A DNA stretch of 64,000 bases from Bacteroidota bacterium (lineage in GTDB: Bacteria > Bacteroidota > Bacteroidia > Bacteroidales > Paludibacteraceae). Both the position numbers and the translations under genes were made by a program. Below, one piece after another: positions 43,183 to 51,300 of this stretch. The notes beneath the pieces are model-generated. The model searched no databases and was not told the DNA's origin. It saw only the letters and a program-made list of their open reading frames with translations. The DNA lies in the NCBI GenBank assembly GCA_017860345.1, contig JAFNAV010000007.1:1-64000 (forward strand). Reading direction: 5' to 3'. Every line of letters starts with the position of its first letter. Within the stretch, counting starts at the first letter, position 1.

Positions 43183-44196
43183 ATGAAAAAAATTTTGCTC
43201 AGCATAGTATCCGCCTGTACATTGTTCTGGTTCAGCTCCTGCATAGATGAACCCGAAATTTATGCCAACGACAATCAGGGCAATTTTGAAGCTCTGTGGG
43301 ATATTATTGACACCAGATACTGTTATCTCAGTTACAAAAACATCAACTGGGACTCTATACATACTGCTTATGCTCAAAAGTTTAATAAAAATACTTCTGA
43401 GCAGGATATGTTTAATATACTGGGCGAAATGCTGGCCGAACTCAAAGACGGACACGTAAACCTATACTCCGACTTCGACCGTAGCCGATACTGGAAATGG
43501 TTTACCGACTACCCCGACAACTTCAACCCCGACCTGATATATACCGACCGTTACCTGAGCGACGATTATCAAATTGCCGGCGGTATGCGTTATGCCAAAA
43601 TTGCCAACGGTAAAGTAGGGTACATTTATTACGGCGATTTCTCAAGCTATTTTACCGATGCAAACATCAGCTATATACTCAATTCATTCAGAGATTGCAA
43701 CGGACTCATAATCGATGTGCGTGGTAATGGCGGAGGGTATCTGAGTCTGGCAGGACAATTGGCTTCTTACTTTTTCAGCAAAGAAACTCTGACCGGATAC
43801 ATGCAACACAAAAACGGCAATGGACACGACGATTTCTCGAAACCGGTAGAACTGAAGACTTCTGCTCACAAAACCATACAGTGGCAACGCCCTGTGATTA
43901 TCCTATCCAACAGGCATGCTTACAGCGCCACCAATTCATTTATAAGCAGAATGAAACTGGCTCCCTACGCCCTGATTGTAGGCGACAAATCCGGAGGAGG
44001 TGGAGGTATGCCCCTATCGAGCGAACTACCCAATGGCTGGATGGTACGCTTTTCGTCGAGCCCTATGTTCGATGCCGGCATGAACCACATCGAATGGGGT
44101 ATCGACCCCGATGTAAAGGTAGATATGAGCAGCGAAGATCAGACCAACGGATACGATACCATCATTGAAAAAGCAGTGCAAATTCTTACACGATGA
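43183..44196 (+). CDS. S41-family (C-terminal processing type) peptidase, lipoprotein
   Basis: A 337-residue protein with a lipoprotein signal (MKKILLSIVSA, FWFSSCIDEP, Cys near residue 20). The helical N-part has LWDIIDTRYCYLSYKNINWD; a divergent PDZ-like part follows; the catalytic domain shows IDVRGNGGGYLSLAGQ, then ILSNRHAYSATNSFISRMK with the nucleophile Ser, and GDKSGGGGGMPLSSELPNG. A lysine partner normally 25 residues after the Ser is met by Lys in DKSGG. The mode of action is presumably degradation of mis-sorted envelope proteins or peptides. The ATG at 43183 starts the signal; the longer frame runs back into the previous gene. Confidence 0.87.
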   Translation: MKKILLSIVSACTLFWFSSCIDEPEIYANDNQGNFEALWDIIDTRYCYLSYKNINWDSIHTAYAQKFNKNTSEQDMFNILGEMLAELKDGHVNLYSDFDRSRYWKWFTDYPDNFNPDLIYTDRYLSDDYQIAGGMRYAKIANGKVGYIYYGDFSSYFTDANISYILNSFRDCNGLIIDVRGNGGGYLSLAGQLASYFFSKETLTGYMQHKNGNGHDDFSKPVELKTSAHKTIQWQRPVIILSNRHAYSATNSFISRMKLAPYALIVGDKSGGGGGMPLSSELPNGWMVRFSSSPMFDAGMNHIEWGIDPDVKVDMSSEDQTNGYDTIIEKAVQILTR

Positions 44197-44732
44197 AAAA
44201 ACTTAAAATTACCGAGATGAACCGGCTCAGTCCGGAACAGTTTAAAGAAAAAGATAAAACCCCATTGGTAGTGGTGCTCGATAATGTACGCAGTCTCCAC
44301 AATGTTGGTTCGGTTTTTCGTACTGCCGATGCTTTTCTGATACAGGCTGTGTACCTTTGCGGCATTACCAGCACGCCGCCCCATGCCGAAATACACAAAA
44401 CGGCTCTTGGCGCCGAAAACTCTGTAGACTGGAAATACTTTGACGACACACACGAGGCGCTGGCGCAACTGAAAAAGGCCGGATATATCCTGCTGGCCAT
44501 TGAACAAGCCGAAGGCAGTACAATGCTGCCCAACCTGCAACTGGCTACGGATAAAAAATATGCCGTAGTATTGGGTAACGAAGTTAAAGGCGTACAACAA
44601 ACCGTAGTAGATGCTTGCCACGGCTGTGTGGAAATACCTCAGTTCGGCACCAAACATTCTCTCAACGTAAGCGTTACAGGGGGGATTATTATTTGGGAAT
44701 TTTTCAGAAAACTAACCACAAAAAACATATAA
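44193..44732 (+). CDS. TrmH/SpoU-family RNA 2'-O-methyltransferase
   Basis: A 179-residue SPOUT methyltransferase with the trefoil-knot motifs: motif 1 LDNVRSLHNVGSVFRTADAF (Asn and Arg), motif 2 VVLGNEVKGVQQ and motif 3 EIPQFGTKHSLNVSVTGGI (Ser/Asn, SAM pocket). It lacks an N-terminal substrate-binding domain, so it is the short TrmL/TrmH-like type that probably methylates a tRNA ribose; position unknown. Its ATGA overlaps the stop of the S41 gene by 4 bases, so the two are coupled even though they are functionally unrelated. Confidence 0.92.
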   Translation: MKKLKITEMNRLSPEQFKEKDKTPLVVVLDNVRSLHNVGSVFRTADAFLIQAVYLCGITSTPPHAEIHKTALGAENSVDWKYFDDTHEALAQLKKAGYILLAIEQAEGSTMLPNLQLATDKKYAVVLGNEVKGVQQTVVDACHGCVEIPQFGTKHSLNVSVTGGIIIWEFFRKLTTKNI

Positions 44733-44740
44733 CCAAACTT

Positions 44741-45073
44741 ATGGACTGGAGAGATAAACTGAGCGGCCTGAAAGCCGACCTGCCCGAGGGAGACGAAACA
44801 CCCACCCCTCAAACAACAGAAAAAAACATAGGCCAAAAAGACCCTCTACGAGTAGAATTAGACAAGCGAAACGGCAAACCCGCTACGCTTATCACTGAAT
44901 TTCGGGGCACCGATAACGAGCTGAAAGAATTAGCCAAAACGCTAAAAGTAAAATGTGGCGCCGGAGGCTCATCGCGCGACGGCGAAATACTGATTCAGGG
45001 CGATTTCAGAGTAAAAGTGTGCGAAATACTCACCAGCATGGGTTTTAAAGTCAGGAAGATAAATTTTAAATAA
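44741..45073 (+). CDS. eIF1/SUI1-like protein (YciH family)
   Basis: A 110-residue protein: a charged first 35 residues, then an SUI1 fold (VELDKRNGKPATLITEFRG, LAKTLKVKCGAGGSSRDGEI, IQGDFRVKVCEILTSMGFKV). The KCGAGGS loop corresponds to the basic loop by which eIF1 monitors start-codon pairing. In E. coli the relative YciH influences start-codon fidelity and stress translation. Starts 8 bases after the methyltransferase stop, which suggests a small translation-linked operon. A GC-rich hairpin (45081-45115) follows. Confidence 0.92.
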   Translation: MDWRDKLSGLKADLPEGDETPTPQTTEKNIGQKDPLRVELDKRNGKPATLITEFRGTDNELKELAKTLKVKCGAGGSSRDGEILIQGDFRVKVCEILTSMGFKVRKINFK

Positions 45074-45080
45074 TAACTAA

Positions 45081-45115
45081 GCAGCGGCCTCCAGAACCTA
45101 AACGTCACCCGCTGC
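45081..45115. terminator. Hairpin between the eIF1-like and GNAT genes
   Basis: GCAGCGG (45081-45087) pairs with CCGCTGC (45109-45115); only a weak T/A-rich tail, so a modest terminator for the two convergent genes. Confidence 0.45.
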
Positions 45116-45190
45116 GGTAATAAAAAAACATTCTCCGCAAAATTACTGATAATATTCACGGGAGTGTTTCAGCTTTTGCTGTAAGCGCAC

Positions 45191-45709
45191 TTATGCTTCC
45201 TCAGGATTCAGGGGGGTGTCAAGCATGAGTTGCATAAAAGCGGCATCCAGCCAGCGGCCAAATTTATAGCCTACCTGCTTAAATGTACCCACGGTTTGGA
45301 AACCATACTTCTGATGCAAGGCTACGCTCAGCGTATTCTCAGCGTCGATTACGGCCACGATGCAATGAAAATTCTGCTCACGGGCACTGTTTATAATTTG
45401 CTCCAGCAGTATTTTGCCCAAGCCTCTCCCCCGAAAATCGCGATGTACGTATAGCGAATTTTCTATCGTGTATTTGTAGGCCGGCCGTACCCTGAACATC
45501 CCATACGACCCGAAGCCCATCAGACGCCCATCCTCGTCGATAAGTCCAATTACCGGAAAACCATGTTCCGCTTTGGTCGCAAACCATACCTTCATCGTGT
45601 CCATAGTCCACGGTTTGTAGTCGTAAAGTGCAGTTGTGTTCAGTATGGCATCGTTGAATATTTCCAGTATCTGCGGTGCATATTCGGGAGTGCATTGAAT
45701 TATCTTCAT
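45191..45709 (-). CDS. GNAT acetyltransferase, phosphinothricin-acetyltransferase-like
   Basis: A 172-residue cytosolic enzyme starting MKIIQCTPEYAPQILEIFND. The pattern ILNTTALYDYKPWTMDTMKVW and the acetyl-CoA loop SLYVHRDFRGRGLGKILLEQ, then HCIVAVIDAENTLSVALHQKYGF with the closing GTFKQVGYKFGRWLDAAFMQL, is that of the Pat/Bar/YncA-type N-acetyltransferases (segments cut). Substrate could be methionine sulfone-like compounds or phosphinothricin-like amino acids; not predictable. The ATG at 45707-45709 is chosen because upstream codons to 45868 do not fit the family. Confidence 0.88.
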   Translation of the reverse strand: MKIIQCTPEYAPQILEIFNDAILNTTALYDYKPWTMDTMKVWFATKAEHGFPVIGLIDEDGRLMGFGSYGMFRVRPAYKYTIENSLYVHRDFRGRGLGKILLEQIINSAREQNFHCIVAVIDAENTLSVALHQKYGFQTVGTFKQVGYKFGRWLDAAFMQLMLDTPLNPEEA

Positions 45710-45987
45710 TTGATTATAATTGTTTTTTATGAACCTTACATAAAGCAGCCCGAAAGTTTTGGGATACTTTCCTTGGCGAAACACTGTCTTTATGCTCGTT
45801 TCATGGTTTGTTTCTTTTGAAATGCAATGATAGTAAAATTTTTGTTGGTAAAGAGAGTATGCCCCCAATAAATTTCAACAAAAAGAGCTGTTATTGCTAT
45901 TACCATCTGTAATAATCACTTGTCTGCTCAAACAGCTCAGATTGTCATAAAAACTATAATATTTGACATATTATCAAATATTTACAT

Positions 45988-46015
45988 GAAATTGCAATGT
46001 GGACATTGCAATTTC
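45988..46015. promoter_or_regulatory. Perfect palindrome over the -33 region of the pta promoter (operator)
   Basis: GAAATTGCAATG (45988-45999), four bases TGGA, then CATTGCAATTTC (46004-46015): 12-base arms with no mismatch. The right arm covers the -33 TTG at 46006-46008, so a dimeric regulator bound here could block or assist polymerase. Not followed by a T run and placed upstream of the transcription start, so not a terminator. Confidence 0.85.
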
Positions 46016-46035
46016 GCAAAAAACCCATATCTTTG
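46006..46035 (+). promoter_or_regulatory. Promoter of the pta operon
   Basis: TTG (46006-46008), 19 bases, TATCTTTG (46028-46035); the start of transcription is expected near 46041 and the ATG is at 46104. Confidence 0.85.
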
Positions 46036-46103
46036 TAGTGTTTTTCAGCCCGTAGAAACACTCTCTCGCCGAATATCACAACTTACTTTATATTTCTCTA
46101 CAA

Positions 46104-47105
46104 ATGAACTTATTAGAACAAATCATGGAGCGTGCCAAGGCTAACTTACAACGTATAGTTTTGCCCGAAGGTACTGAAATCCGCACCCTGAAAGCGGCGG
46201 ATATTATTTTGAAAGAAAAAGCGGCTAAACTGATTCTGATTGGAGATGAAGCTGAAATAGCTAAACTGGCTGCCGAAAACAACCTGACCAACATCAAAGA
46301 TGCAACTATCGTAAATCCGGCTACAGATCCTAAAATGGAAACTTATGCCAACCTGCTTTACGACATTCGCAAAAGCAAAGGCATGACACCTGAGCAAGCG
46401 CTGGCTTTGGCCAAAGACCCCTTGTACCTGGGATGCCTGATGATAAAAAATGGTGATGCCGACGGGGAATTGGCCGGGGCACAAAATACAACCGGTAACG
46501 TATTGCGTCCGGCTTTCCAGATTATTAAAACAAAACCGGGTATCAGCGTGGTTTCTGGAGCTCTGCTGATGTTTACACCTACCAAACAGTATGGCGAAGA
46601 GGGATTGCTCATATTTGCCGACTGCGCTGTAAACCCCAACCCGAATGCAAAGGAACTGGCCGAAATTGCAGTTTCGACTGCCGATACGGCTCGCGTGATA
46701 GCTGGCTTTGAACCCAAGGTGGCAATGCTGAGCTTCTCAACCAAAGGAAGTGCCAAACACGAACTGGTGGACAAGGTAGTAGAAGCTACCCGTCTGGCCA
46801 AAGAAATGAGACCCGACCTGCTTATCGAAGGAGAACTACAGGCCGATGCGGCACTTGTACCGTCGGTAGGACAAAGCAAAGCTCCCGGCAGTGCTATTGC
46901 CGGACATGCCAACGTGCTTGTGTTTCCGGACCTGCAAGCCGGAAACATCGGCTATAAAATGGTGGAACGATTCTCGGGCGCTCAGGCCGTAGGACCAATA
47001 CTTCAGGGTATTGCTGCACCTATCAACGACCTCTCGCGCGGATGTTCGGTAGATGATATTGTACGGATGATTACAATCACCGCCAATCAGGCTATGGGAA
47101 AATGA
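46104..47105 (+). CDS. pta: Phosphate acetyltransferase
   Basis: A 333-residue enzyme that exchanges CoA for phosphate on acetyl-CoA, giving acetyl phosphate. It is the short form with only the catalytic domain: RIVLPEGTEIRTLKAADII at the start, then GALAGA-type stretch DGELAGAQNTTGNVLRPAFQ (cut), VAMLSFSTKGSAKHELVDKV and NVLVFPDLQAGNIGYKMVERF with the conserved catalytic region near the end. Together with ackA it makes ATP from acetyl-CoA during fermentation. Strong promoter with a palindromic operator. Unusually, the partner ackA is not next but one gene further. Confidence 0.96.
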   Translation: MNLLEQIMERAKANLQRIVLPEGTEIRTLKAADIILKEKAAKLILIGDEAEIAKLAAENNLTNIKDATIVNPATDPKMETYANLLYDIRKSKGMTPEQALALAKDPLYLGCLMIKNGDADGELAGAQNTTGNVLRPAFQIIKTKPGISVVSGALLMFTPTKQYGEEGLLIFADCAVNPNPNAKELAEIAVSTADTARVIAGFEPKVAMLSFSTKGSAKHELVDKVVEATRLAKEMRPDLLIEGELQADAALVPSVGQSKAPGSAIAGHANVLVFPDLQAGNIGYKMVERFSGAQAVGPILQGIAAPINDLSRGCSVDDIVRMITITANQAMGK

Positions 47106-47106
47106 T

Positions 47107-47192
47107 TCTAAATTCGCAATGTATAATTTATATATAAAATAAGCATTGCGAAGTTGGAATTCTGCATTATGAATTATAAATTAGGCATTAAA
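47107..47192. repeat. AT-rich repeat-like spacer with an inverted repeat, between pta and the dehydrogenase gene
   Basis: TTCGCAATG (47113-47121) pairs with CATTGCGAA (47144-47152). Then ATTCTGCATTATGAATTATAA and AATTAGGCATTA-type text, of the simple kind that recurs between genes in Bacteroidetes. Without a T run it is not a clear terminator. Confidence 0.55.
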
Positions 47193-47199
47193 TAAAATT

Positions 47200-48156
47200 A
47201 TGGCAGAAGAAATGATTGAAGCGATTGAGCGCTACGGCCTCAGCAAGCGTAACAGAAAGCGTACCTTGTTTTCGCGAATTGGAGTGGTAGGCTGCGGCAA
47301 AGAAGGAAGCGTAATTGCCACTACAGCTGCACTCAAAGGTATTGAAGTGGTTTTTTTTGAACCAAACGAAGAGCGCATTGAAAACGCTTACAAACGTATT
47401 GAGGAAAAATTAGACAAAAAAATACAAAACTGGGGCTTAACTCTTAACGAGAAAAAAGCCATTCTGGGACGTATCCAGGGTACTTCAAAATACGAAGATT
47501 TCGGTGGATGCGATTTCGTTATTGAAGCCATTCGCTACGACGATAATACGGGCGAACGCCGCGTGGTACAGCGCAAAGATGTTTTCAAACAACTGGAATC
47601 GGTACTTTCGCCCAAAGCAATTATTGCTTCCAATGTATCGACCGTAGTGGTTACCGAACTGGCTGCCGAACTCGAACATCAGGATCGTTGCATCGGACTT
47701 CACTTCCTTTCGAACATTCCCGACTCACAGATTATCGAAATAGTTCGTGGACTCAATACTTCGGACGAAACTTTCAATAAAGTTTGCCTTTTTGCTAAAC
47801 TTATCAACCATGAGTATGTATCGGTTGTTGAGTCGGCCGGGCTTATCAGCATTCGCCTGTTCCTTATCCAGCTCAACGAGGCCTGCTCTATGCTGATGGA
47901 AGGCATTGCCACGGTAGAAGATATTGACCGCGTAATGACCGTAGGTTTTGGTCACCGTCAGGGCGTTTTCCGTACTGCCGACCAAATGGGTATCGAGAAA
48001 ATTGTAAAACTGCTCGAAAACCTGTACGATGAATATGGCCACGTGAAATACAAACCCTCACCTGTATTGCTTCGTCTGTCGCGCGCAAAACATTTGGGAA
48101 TCAGTAAAAACAAAGGTTTTTACAACTATGACGAATCTGGTAATATAATCAAATAA
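47200..48156 (+). CDS. 3-hydroxyacyl-CoA dehydrogenase family protein
   Basis: A 318-residue two-domain protein. Residues about 25-210 form a Rossmann fold: the NAD-binding loop is IGVVGCGKEGSVIATTAAL, VVFFEPNEERIENA the second strand, CDFVIEAI and SNVSTVVVTELA the typical later strands. The C-domain (VGFGHRQGVFRTADQMG, KNKGFYNYDE at the end) is that of 3-hydroxybutyryl-CoA dehydrogenase. The catalytic His is kept in GLHFLSNIPDSQIIEIV, but the usual HFFNPxPxM is altered and the SPGFxxNR motif reads ESAGLISIR, so activity or substrate may differ. Between pta and ackA, it suggests a link of acyl-CoA redox to acetate formation. Confidence 0.85.
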   Translation: MAEEMIEAIERYGLSKRNRKRTLFSRIGVVGCGKEGSVIATTAALKGIEVVFFEPNEERIENAYKRIEEKLDKKIQNWGLTLNEKKAILGRIQGTSKYEDFGGCDFVIEAIRYDDNTGERRVVQRKDVFKQLESVLSPKAIIASNVSTVVVTELAAELEHQDRCIGLHFLSNIPDSQIIEIVRGLNTSDETFNKVCLFAKLINHEYVSVVESAGLISIRLFLIQLNEACSMLMEGIATVEDIDRVMTVGFGHRQGVFRTADQMGIEKIVKLLENLYDEYGHVKYKPSPVLLRLSRAKHLGISKNKGFYNYDESGNIIK

Positions 48157-48163
48157 GAGGAGG
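48157..48163 (+). promoter_or_regulatory. Strong Shine-Dalgarno sequence of ackA
   Basis: GAGGAGG, 9 bases before the ATG at 48173. Such a near-perfect anti-16S match is unusual in this phylum, where most genes here have none. Confidence 0.75.
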
Positions 48164-48172
48164 AACGACAAC

Positions 48173-49375
48173 ATGAAGATATTAGTTTTAAACTGCGGAA
48201 GCTCGTCGGTAAAATACAAATTACTCGACATGGAAACCAATGAAGAATTAGGTTCAGGCGGAGTAGAAAAAATCGGGATGAAAGGCTCGTTCCTGAAACA
48301 CAAGCGTCAGGACGGACAAAAAGTAGTGCTCAAGGGCGAAATTCTTGAACACCAAACTGCCGTTGAGTACATCCTGGGGGTACTCACCAGCCAGAAACAT
48401 GGCGCTGTGAGTTCGCTCGACGAAATTAATGCCGTAGGACACCGCGTAGTACACGGAGGAGAAAAATTTAACTCAAGTGTACTTATTACCGACGAGGTTA
48501 TCCAGAAAATTGTTGAATGTATCGACATAGCTCCGCTACACAATCCACCTAATTTGGCCGGTATCAACGCTATCAGCGAATTGCTGCCCAACGTGCCTCA
48601 GGTGGCTGTGTTCGACACCGCTTTTCATCAAACCATGCCCGACTACGCCTATATGTACGGCATCCCATACTCTCTTTACAAAAAATATGGTATCCGTCGC
48701 TATGGTTTTCATGGTACAAGCCACCGCTATGTTTCACGTCGCGCTTGCGAATTTCTTGGACTGGATTACGAAAACACCAAGCTAATTTCGGCACATATTG
48801 GTAATGGCGCATCGGTGACGGCTATCGAAAACGGGAAATCAGTGGATACCTCCATGGGCTTTACTCCTATCGAAGGCTTGATGATGGGAACCCGCTCGGG
48901 CGATGTGGATTTGGGTGTAGTTACATTCCTGATGGAAAAAGAAATGCTCGGTTCGTCAACCGTATCTACCCTGTTCAACAAACACAGTGGTGTGCTTGGA
49001 GTATCAGGACTTTCGTCGGACATGCGCGACATTGAAAATGCCATGGCCGAAGGAAACGAACGTGCTATACTGGCAATGAAAATGTACGACTACCGTATTA
49101 AAAAATATATCGGTTCGTATATAGCCGCTCTGAATGGTGTAGATGTACTTATATTTACCGGTGGTGTAGGCGAAAATCAGGTTAGCACCCGTCAGATTGT
49201 TTGCGATGGACTATCTTTTATGGGCGTTAAAATAGACAAAGAGCTGAATGCGGTATCACGTGGTAAAGAGGTATTGCTGAGCACTCCCGATTCTACTGTA
49301 AAGGTAGTGGTAATACCTACCGACGAAGAATTTATGATTGCTTCGGATACGCTTCACATCGTCACTGAAGGCTGA
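48173..49375 (+). CDS. ackA: Acetate kinase
   Basis: A 400-residue enzyme of the ASKHA superfamily that makes ATP and acetate from acetyl phosphate and ADP. The start MKILVLNCGSSSVKYKL is the phosphate-1 loop (Asn and Ser), GHRVVHGGEKF has the conserved Arg and His, VFDTAFHQTMPDYAYMY the catalytic Asp, RRYGFHGTSHRYV the His loop, and GNGASVTAIENGKSVDTSMGF the phosphate-2 region (cut). Length is typical. Preceded by an unusually strong ribosome-binding site and by the dehydrogenase gene 16 bases upstream; two hairpins follow. Confidence 0.97.
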   Translation: MKILVLNCGSSSVKYKLLDMETNEELGSGGVEKIGMKGSFLKHKRQDGQKVVLKGEILEHQTAVEYILGVLTSQKHGAVSSLDEINAVGHRVVHGGEKFNSSVLITDEVIQKIVECIDIAPLHNPPNLAGINAISELLPNVPQVAVFDTAFHQTMPDYAYMYGIPYSLYKKYGIRRYGFHGTSHRYVSRRACEFLGLDYENTKLISAHIGNGASVTAIENGKSVDTSMGFTPIEGLMMGTRSGDVDLGVVTFLMEKEMLGSSTVSTLFNKHSGVLGVSGLSSDMRDIENAMAEGNERAILAMKMYDYRIKKYIGSYIAALNGVDVLIFTGGVGENQVSTRQIVCDGLSFMGVKIDKELNAVSRGKEVLLSTPDSTVKVVVIPTDEEFMIASDTLHIVTEG

Positions 49376-49420
49376 TTGTTTTTTTAAACGTAAAGGTAAA
49401 TCAAGCCTGTAATATAAGCT

Positions 49421-49506
49421 AAAAGGTTGTTTCAAAAAAAATTGAGACAACCTTTTGCGTTTATATAAAAAAAGTAGAAGCCGTTCGCATTATTCTGCAA
49501 ACGGCT
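49421..49506 (+). terminator. Two successive hairpins after ackA
   Basis: AAAAGGTTGTTTCA (49421-49434) pairs with TGAGACAACCTTTT (49443-49456): a strong terminator. A second stem AGCCGTT (49479-49485)/AACGGCT (49500-49506) follows without a T run. Confidence 0.8.
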
Positions 49507-49956
49507 CAACTACAATTACACTGAATCAAAACTTTAACTGAAAATTTTCTCAGAGAACCTTCATTTAGATTAAACTGGGTTTGTAAACAAAATTTCTTTT
49601 TTTGACTATCACTATCACTAAAAAAAGTTTACACCCTTATAACCGATTAATACCATAGACGGTTCATTTAAAAATTCATTATTCCTGAATGCTTTTTATT
49701 AAAACACAAAAAAACAAACCTGACTAACGACCATGCAAAGATAATGATTTATCTTATATAAACAATATAACTAATATAAAATAATTTACGATTATATATT
49801 TATTTGCCTGTTTATTAGTCAGTTTAAAACTTTTAAACAATATTGCTTGGCTAAAATAATTTAATTTAAAAACACTAAAAAACAAAAAAAGACAGGAAAA
49901 CTCATTCCGGTCTTTGCTGTTATTTGCGTTTTTAAGCAGTCTGAAAATATCTTTTT
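49507..49956. other. AT-rich intergenic region
   Basis: Strongly AT-rich. A 71-codon frame (49754-49969, minus) overlaps the end of the TetR-type gene and consists of low-complexity Phe/Asn/Lys text; not called. I see no promoter or RNA here. Confidence 0.5.
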
Positions 49957-50661
49957 TTATTGCAGGCATTTCCTGATTATCTCATCCGATACACCCTCGG
50001 CTCGTAGCCGGGCTGCAATTTCATCATTCCGTTTGGTTTGTTCCAAATTTGCAAAAAGCATGGTAATAAGCTGTTCAACGGCCTGTTCAAGTCGTTCTTT
50101 GCCATGCTTTGTACTGAAGTCAACATCACAAAAACGAGACCTTTTGCGGTGCAATATCAGGTAATACACACCCGAAATTATGATGGCCGAAATGGTATTA
50201 ATATCCAAATCCGTATCTTTAAATGTATTTTCGAGCATTCTGATAACCGGCTCGTTCACAAGCTCACGCATGCCGGCTGTCCTACGCGTTACCGGATTGT
50301 CATCAGATAATTCCCAGATTATGAGCTGCTGCATTCCCTTGCTTTTGGAAAATGCTTTGATAAGGTTACTCATTATCAGCCTGAATATCTCTTCTTCCTT
50401 TAGATTTTCGGGCAAGGACTCGGTCAAATTGCCTAACCAGTAATCATATTGCTGCGTATACTTATCAAATAGCACATCCAAGCTGGCATAGCGCCGGTAA
50501 AACACTGCCGGTTCAATCTTTGCCCTCTCGGCAACACCCGTAAGTGTGACGTTGGCATAACCAACCTCCTCTATCAGACTGCCAACAGCCTGAAAAACAT
50601 CGCGTTCGATGGCTATGCGGGTACGCCTGCTTCTTTTCTTTATTTCTTTTTCTTCGGGCAT
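49957..50661 (-). CDS. TetR/AcrR-family transcriptional regulator
   Basis: A 234-residue protein. Residues about 12-65 are the TetR DNA-binding domain: RIAIERDVFQAVGSLIEEVG, YANVTLTGVAERAKIEPAVFYRRYASLDVLFDKY (cut) with the helix-turn-helix and the Tyr-Arg pair. The ligand and dimer domain follows, with LIIWELSDDNPVTRRTAGMRE, typical of a Bacteroidetes subgroup. The C-terminal 30 residues (NDEIAARLRAEGVSDEIIRKCLQ, cut) are a short helical tail that may pair. It stands alone, flanked by about 450 and 640 bases without genes, so its targets and ligand are unknown. Confidence 0.88.
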   Translation of the reverse strand: MPEEKEIKKRSRRTRIAIERDVFQAVGSLIEEVGYANVTLTGVAERAKIEPAVFYRRYASLDVLFDKYTQQYDYWLGNLTESLPENLKEEEIFRLIMSNLIKAFSKSKGMQQLIIWELSDDNPVTRRTAGMRELVNEPVIRMLENTFKDTDLDINTISAIIISGVYYLILHRKRSRFCDVDFSTKHGKERLEQAVEQLITMLFANLEQTKRNDEIAARLRAEGVSDEIIRKCLQ

Positions 50662-50701
50662 GACTGAAACAAAAATCTATTCAATAAAAATATTCAATTA
50701 G

Positions 50702-50709
50702 CAAAGATA
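50702..50709 (-). promoter_or_regulatory. Promoter -7 box of the TetR-type gene
   Basis: TATCTTTG on the minus strand, 41 bases before the ATG; -33 element not clear. Confidence 0.5.
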
Positions 50710-51238
50710 AAGCTTTTTTTATTATTTATGCCCATCTATTGTAATCATTCTTAATCTCTTTGTAATGAAATACATTACTTCGTTGTAAAACAATATTGCA
50801 CGAGCAATTTCTCCCTTGTAAAAAAGTACGATACATCATCAGGAAAAACTCCCGTAAAATACAAATATGCAACGGGAGAATAGGACCAATGATTCTGAGA
50901 AACCACATAAACTTTTTATAAAACGTTTTGTTTGTTTATTTTGTTTAAATTTATAAAAGTTATAATACTCCGGTTTAAACTCCCGATTGATTCGCTACAA
51001 TGTATAAAAACGGGAAATGGACAATAAAAAACCATAGCCTGCCTTTGAATAATTGCTACAGTCTGCCGAATGCTATATCAAATGGCGATAATAACTGTAA
51101 ATGAAGCAACTCGGCCATTTTAACAGAAAAGCCAAATCCGGGGAATATTCTTTCTTTTATAAACAAAATGATGCTTTCATCTGTTATTTCGGTACATTAT
51201 CAATTACAAAATGGTACGGCAACGTGCTTTTTTTTTCG

Positions 51239-51246
51239 TATTTTTG
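51239..51246 (+). promoter_or_regulatory. Promoter -7 box of the suf operon
   Basis: TATTTTTG, exact match, about 55 bases before the sufB ATG at 51301. It excludes the in-frame start at 51211. Confidence 0.6.
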
Positions 51247-51300
51247 CACCATGTTCGGGCTGATGCTTTGAAGCCTGAAAATGAAAAACTGAAAACAAAT

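Larger units (their letters stand above)
45710..46103. other. Divergent regulatory region between the GNAT gene and pta
   Basis: 394 bases without a gene. It holds the pta promoter and a perfect 28-base palindrome (both annotated separately). The GNAT side shows no clear -7 box. The rest is AT-rich without visible features. Confidence 0.6.
50662..51300. other. Long intergenic region between the TetR-type gene and sufB
   Basis: Holds the divergent -7 boxes of the two flanking genes (50702-50709 and 51239-51246) and one hairpin (CTCCCGT 50849-50855 with ACGGGAG 50872-50878) of unknown role. No gene is supported. Confidence 0.5.

Noticed and set aside
45988-46015. Reading the pta palindrome as a transcription terminator of the GNAT side
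   Set aside because: It lies upstream of the GNAT start, has no T run, and overlaps a consensus promoter.
49754-49969. 71-codon minus-strand frame next to the TetR-type gene
   Set aside because: It overlaps the end of that gene and is low-complexity Phe/Asn/Lys text from AT-rich DNA.
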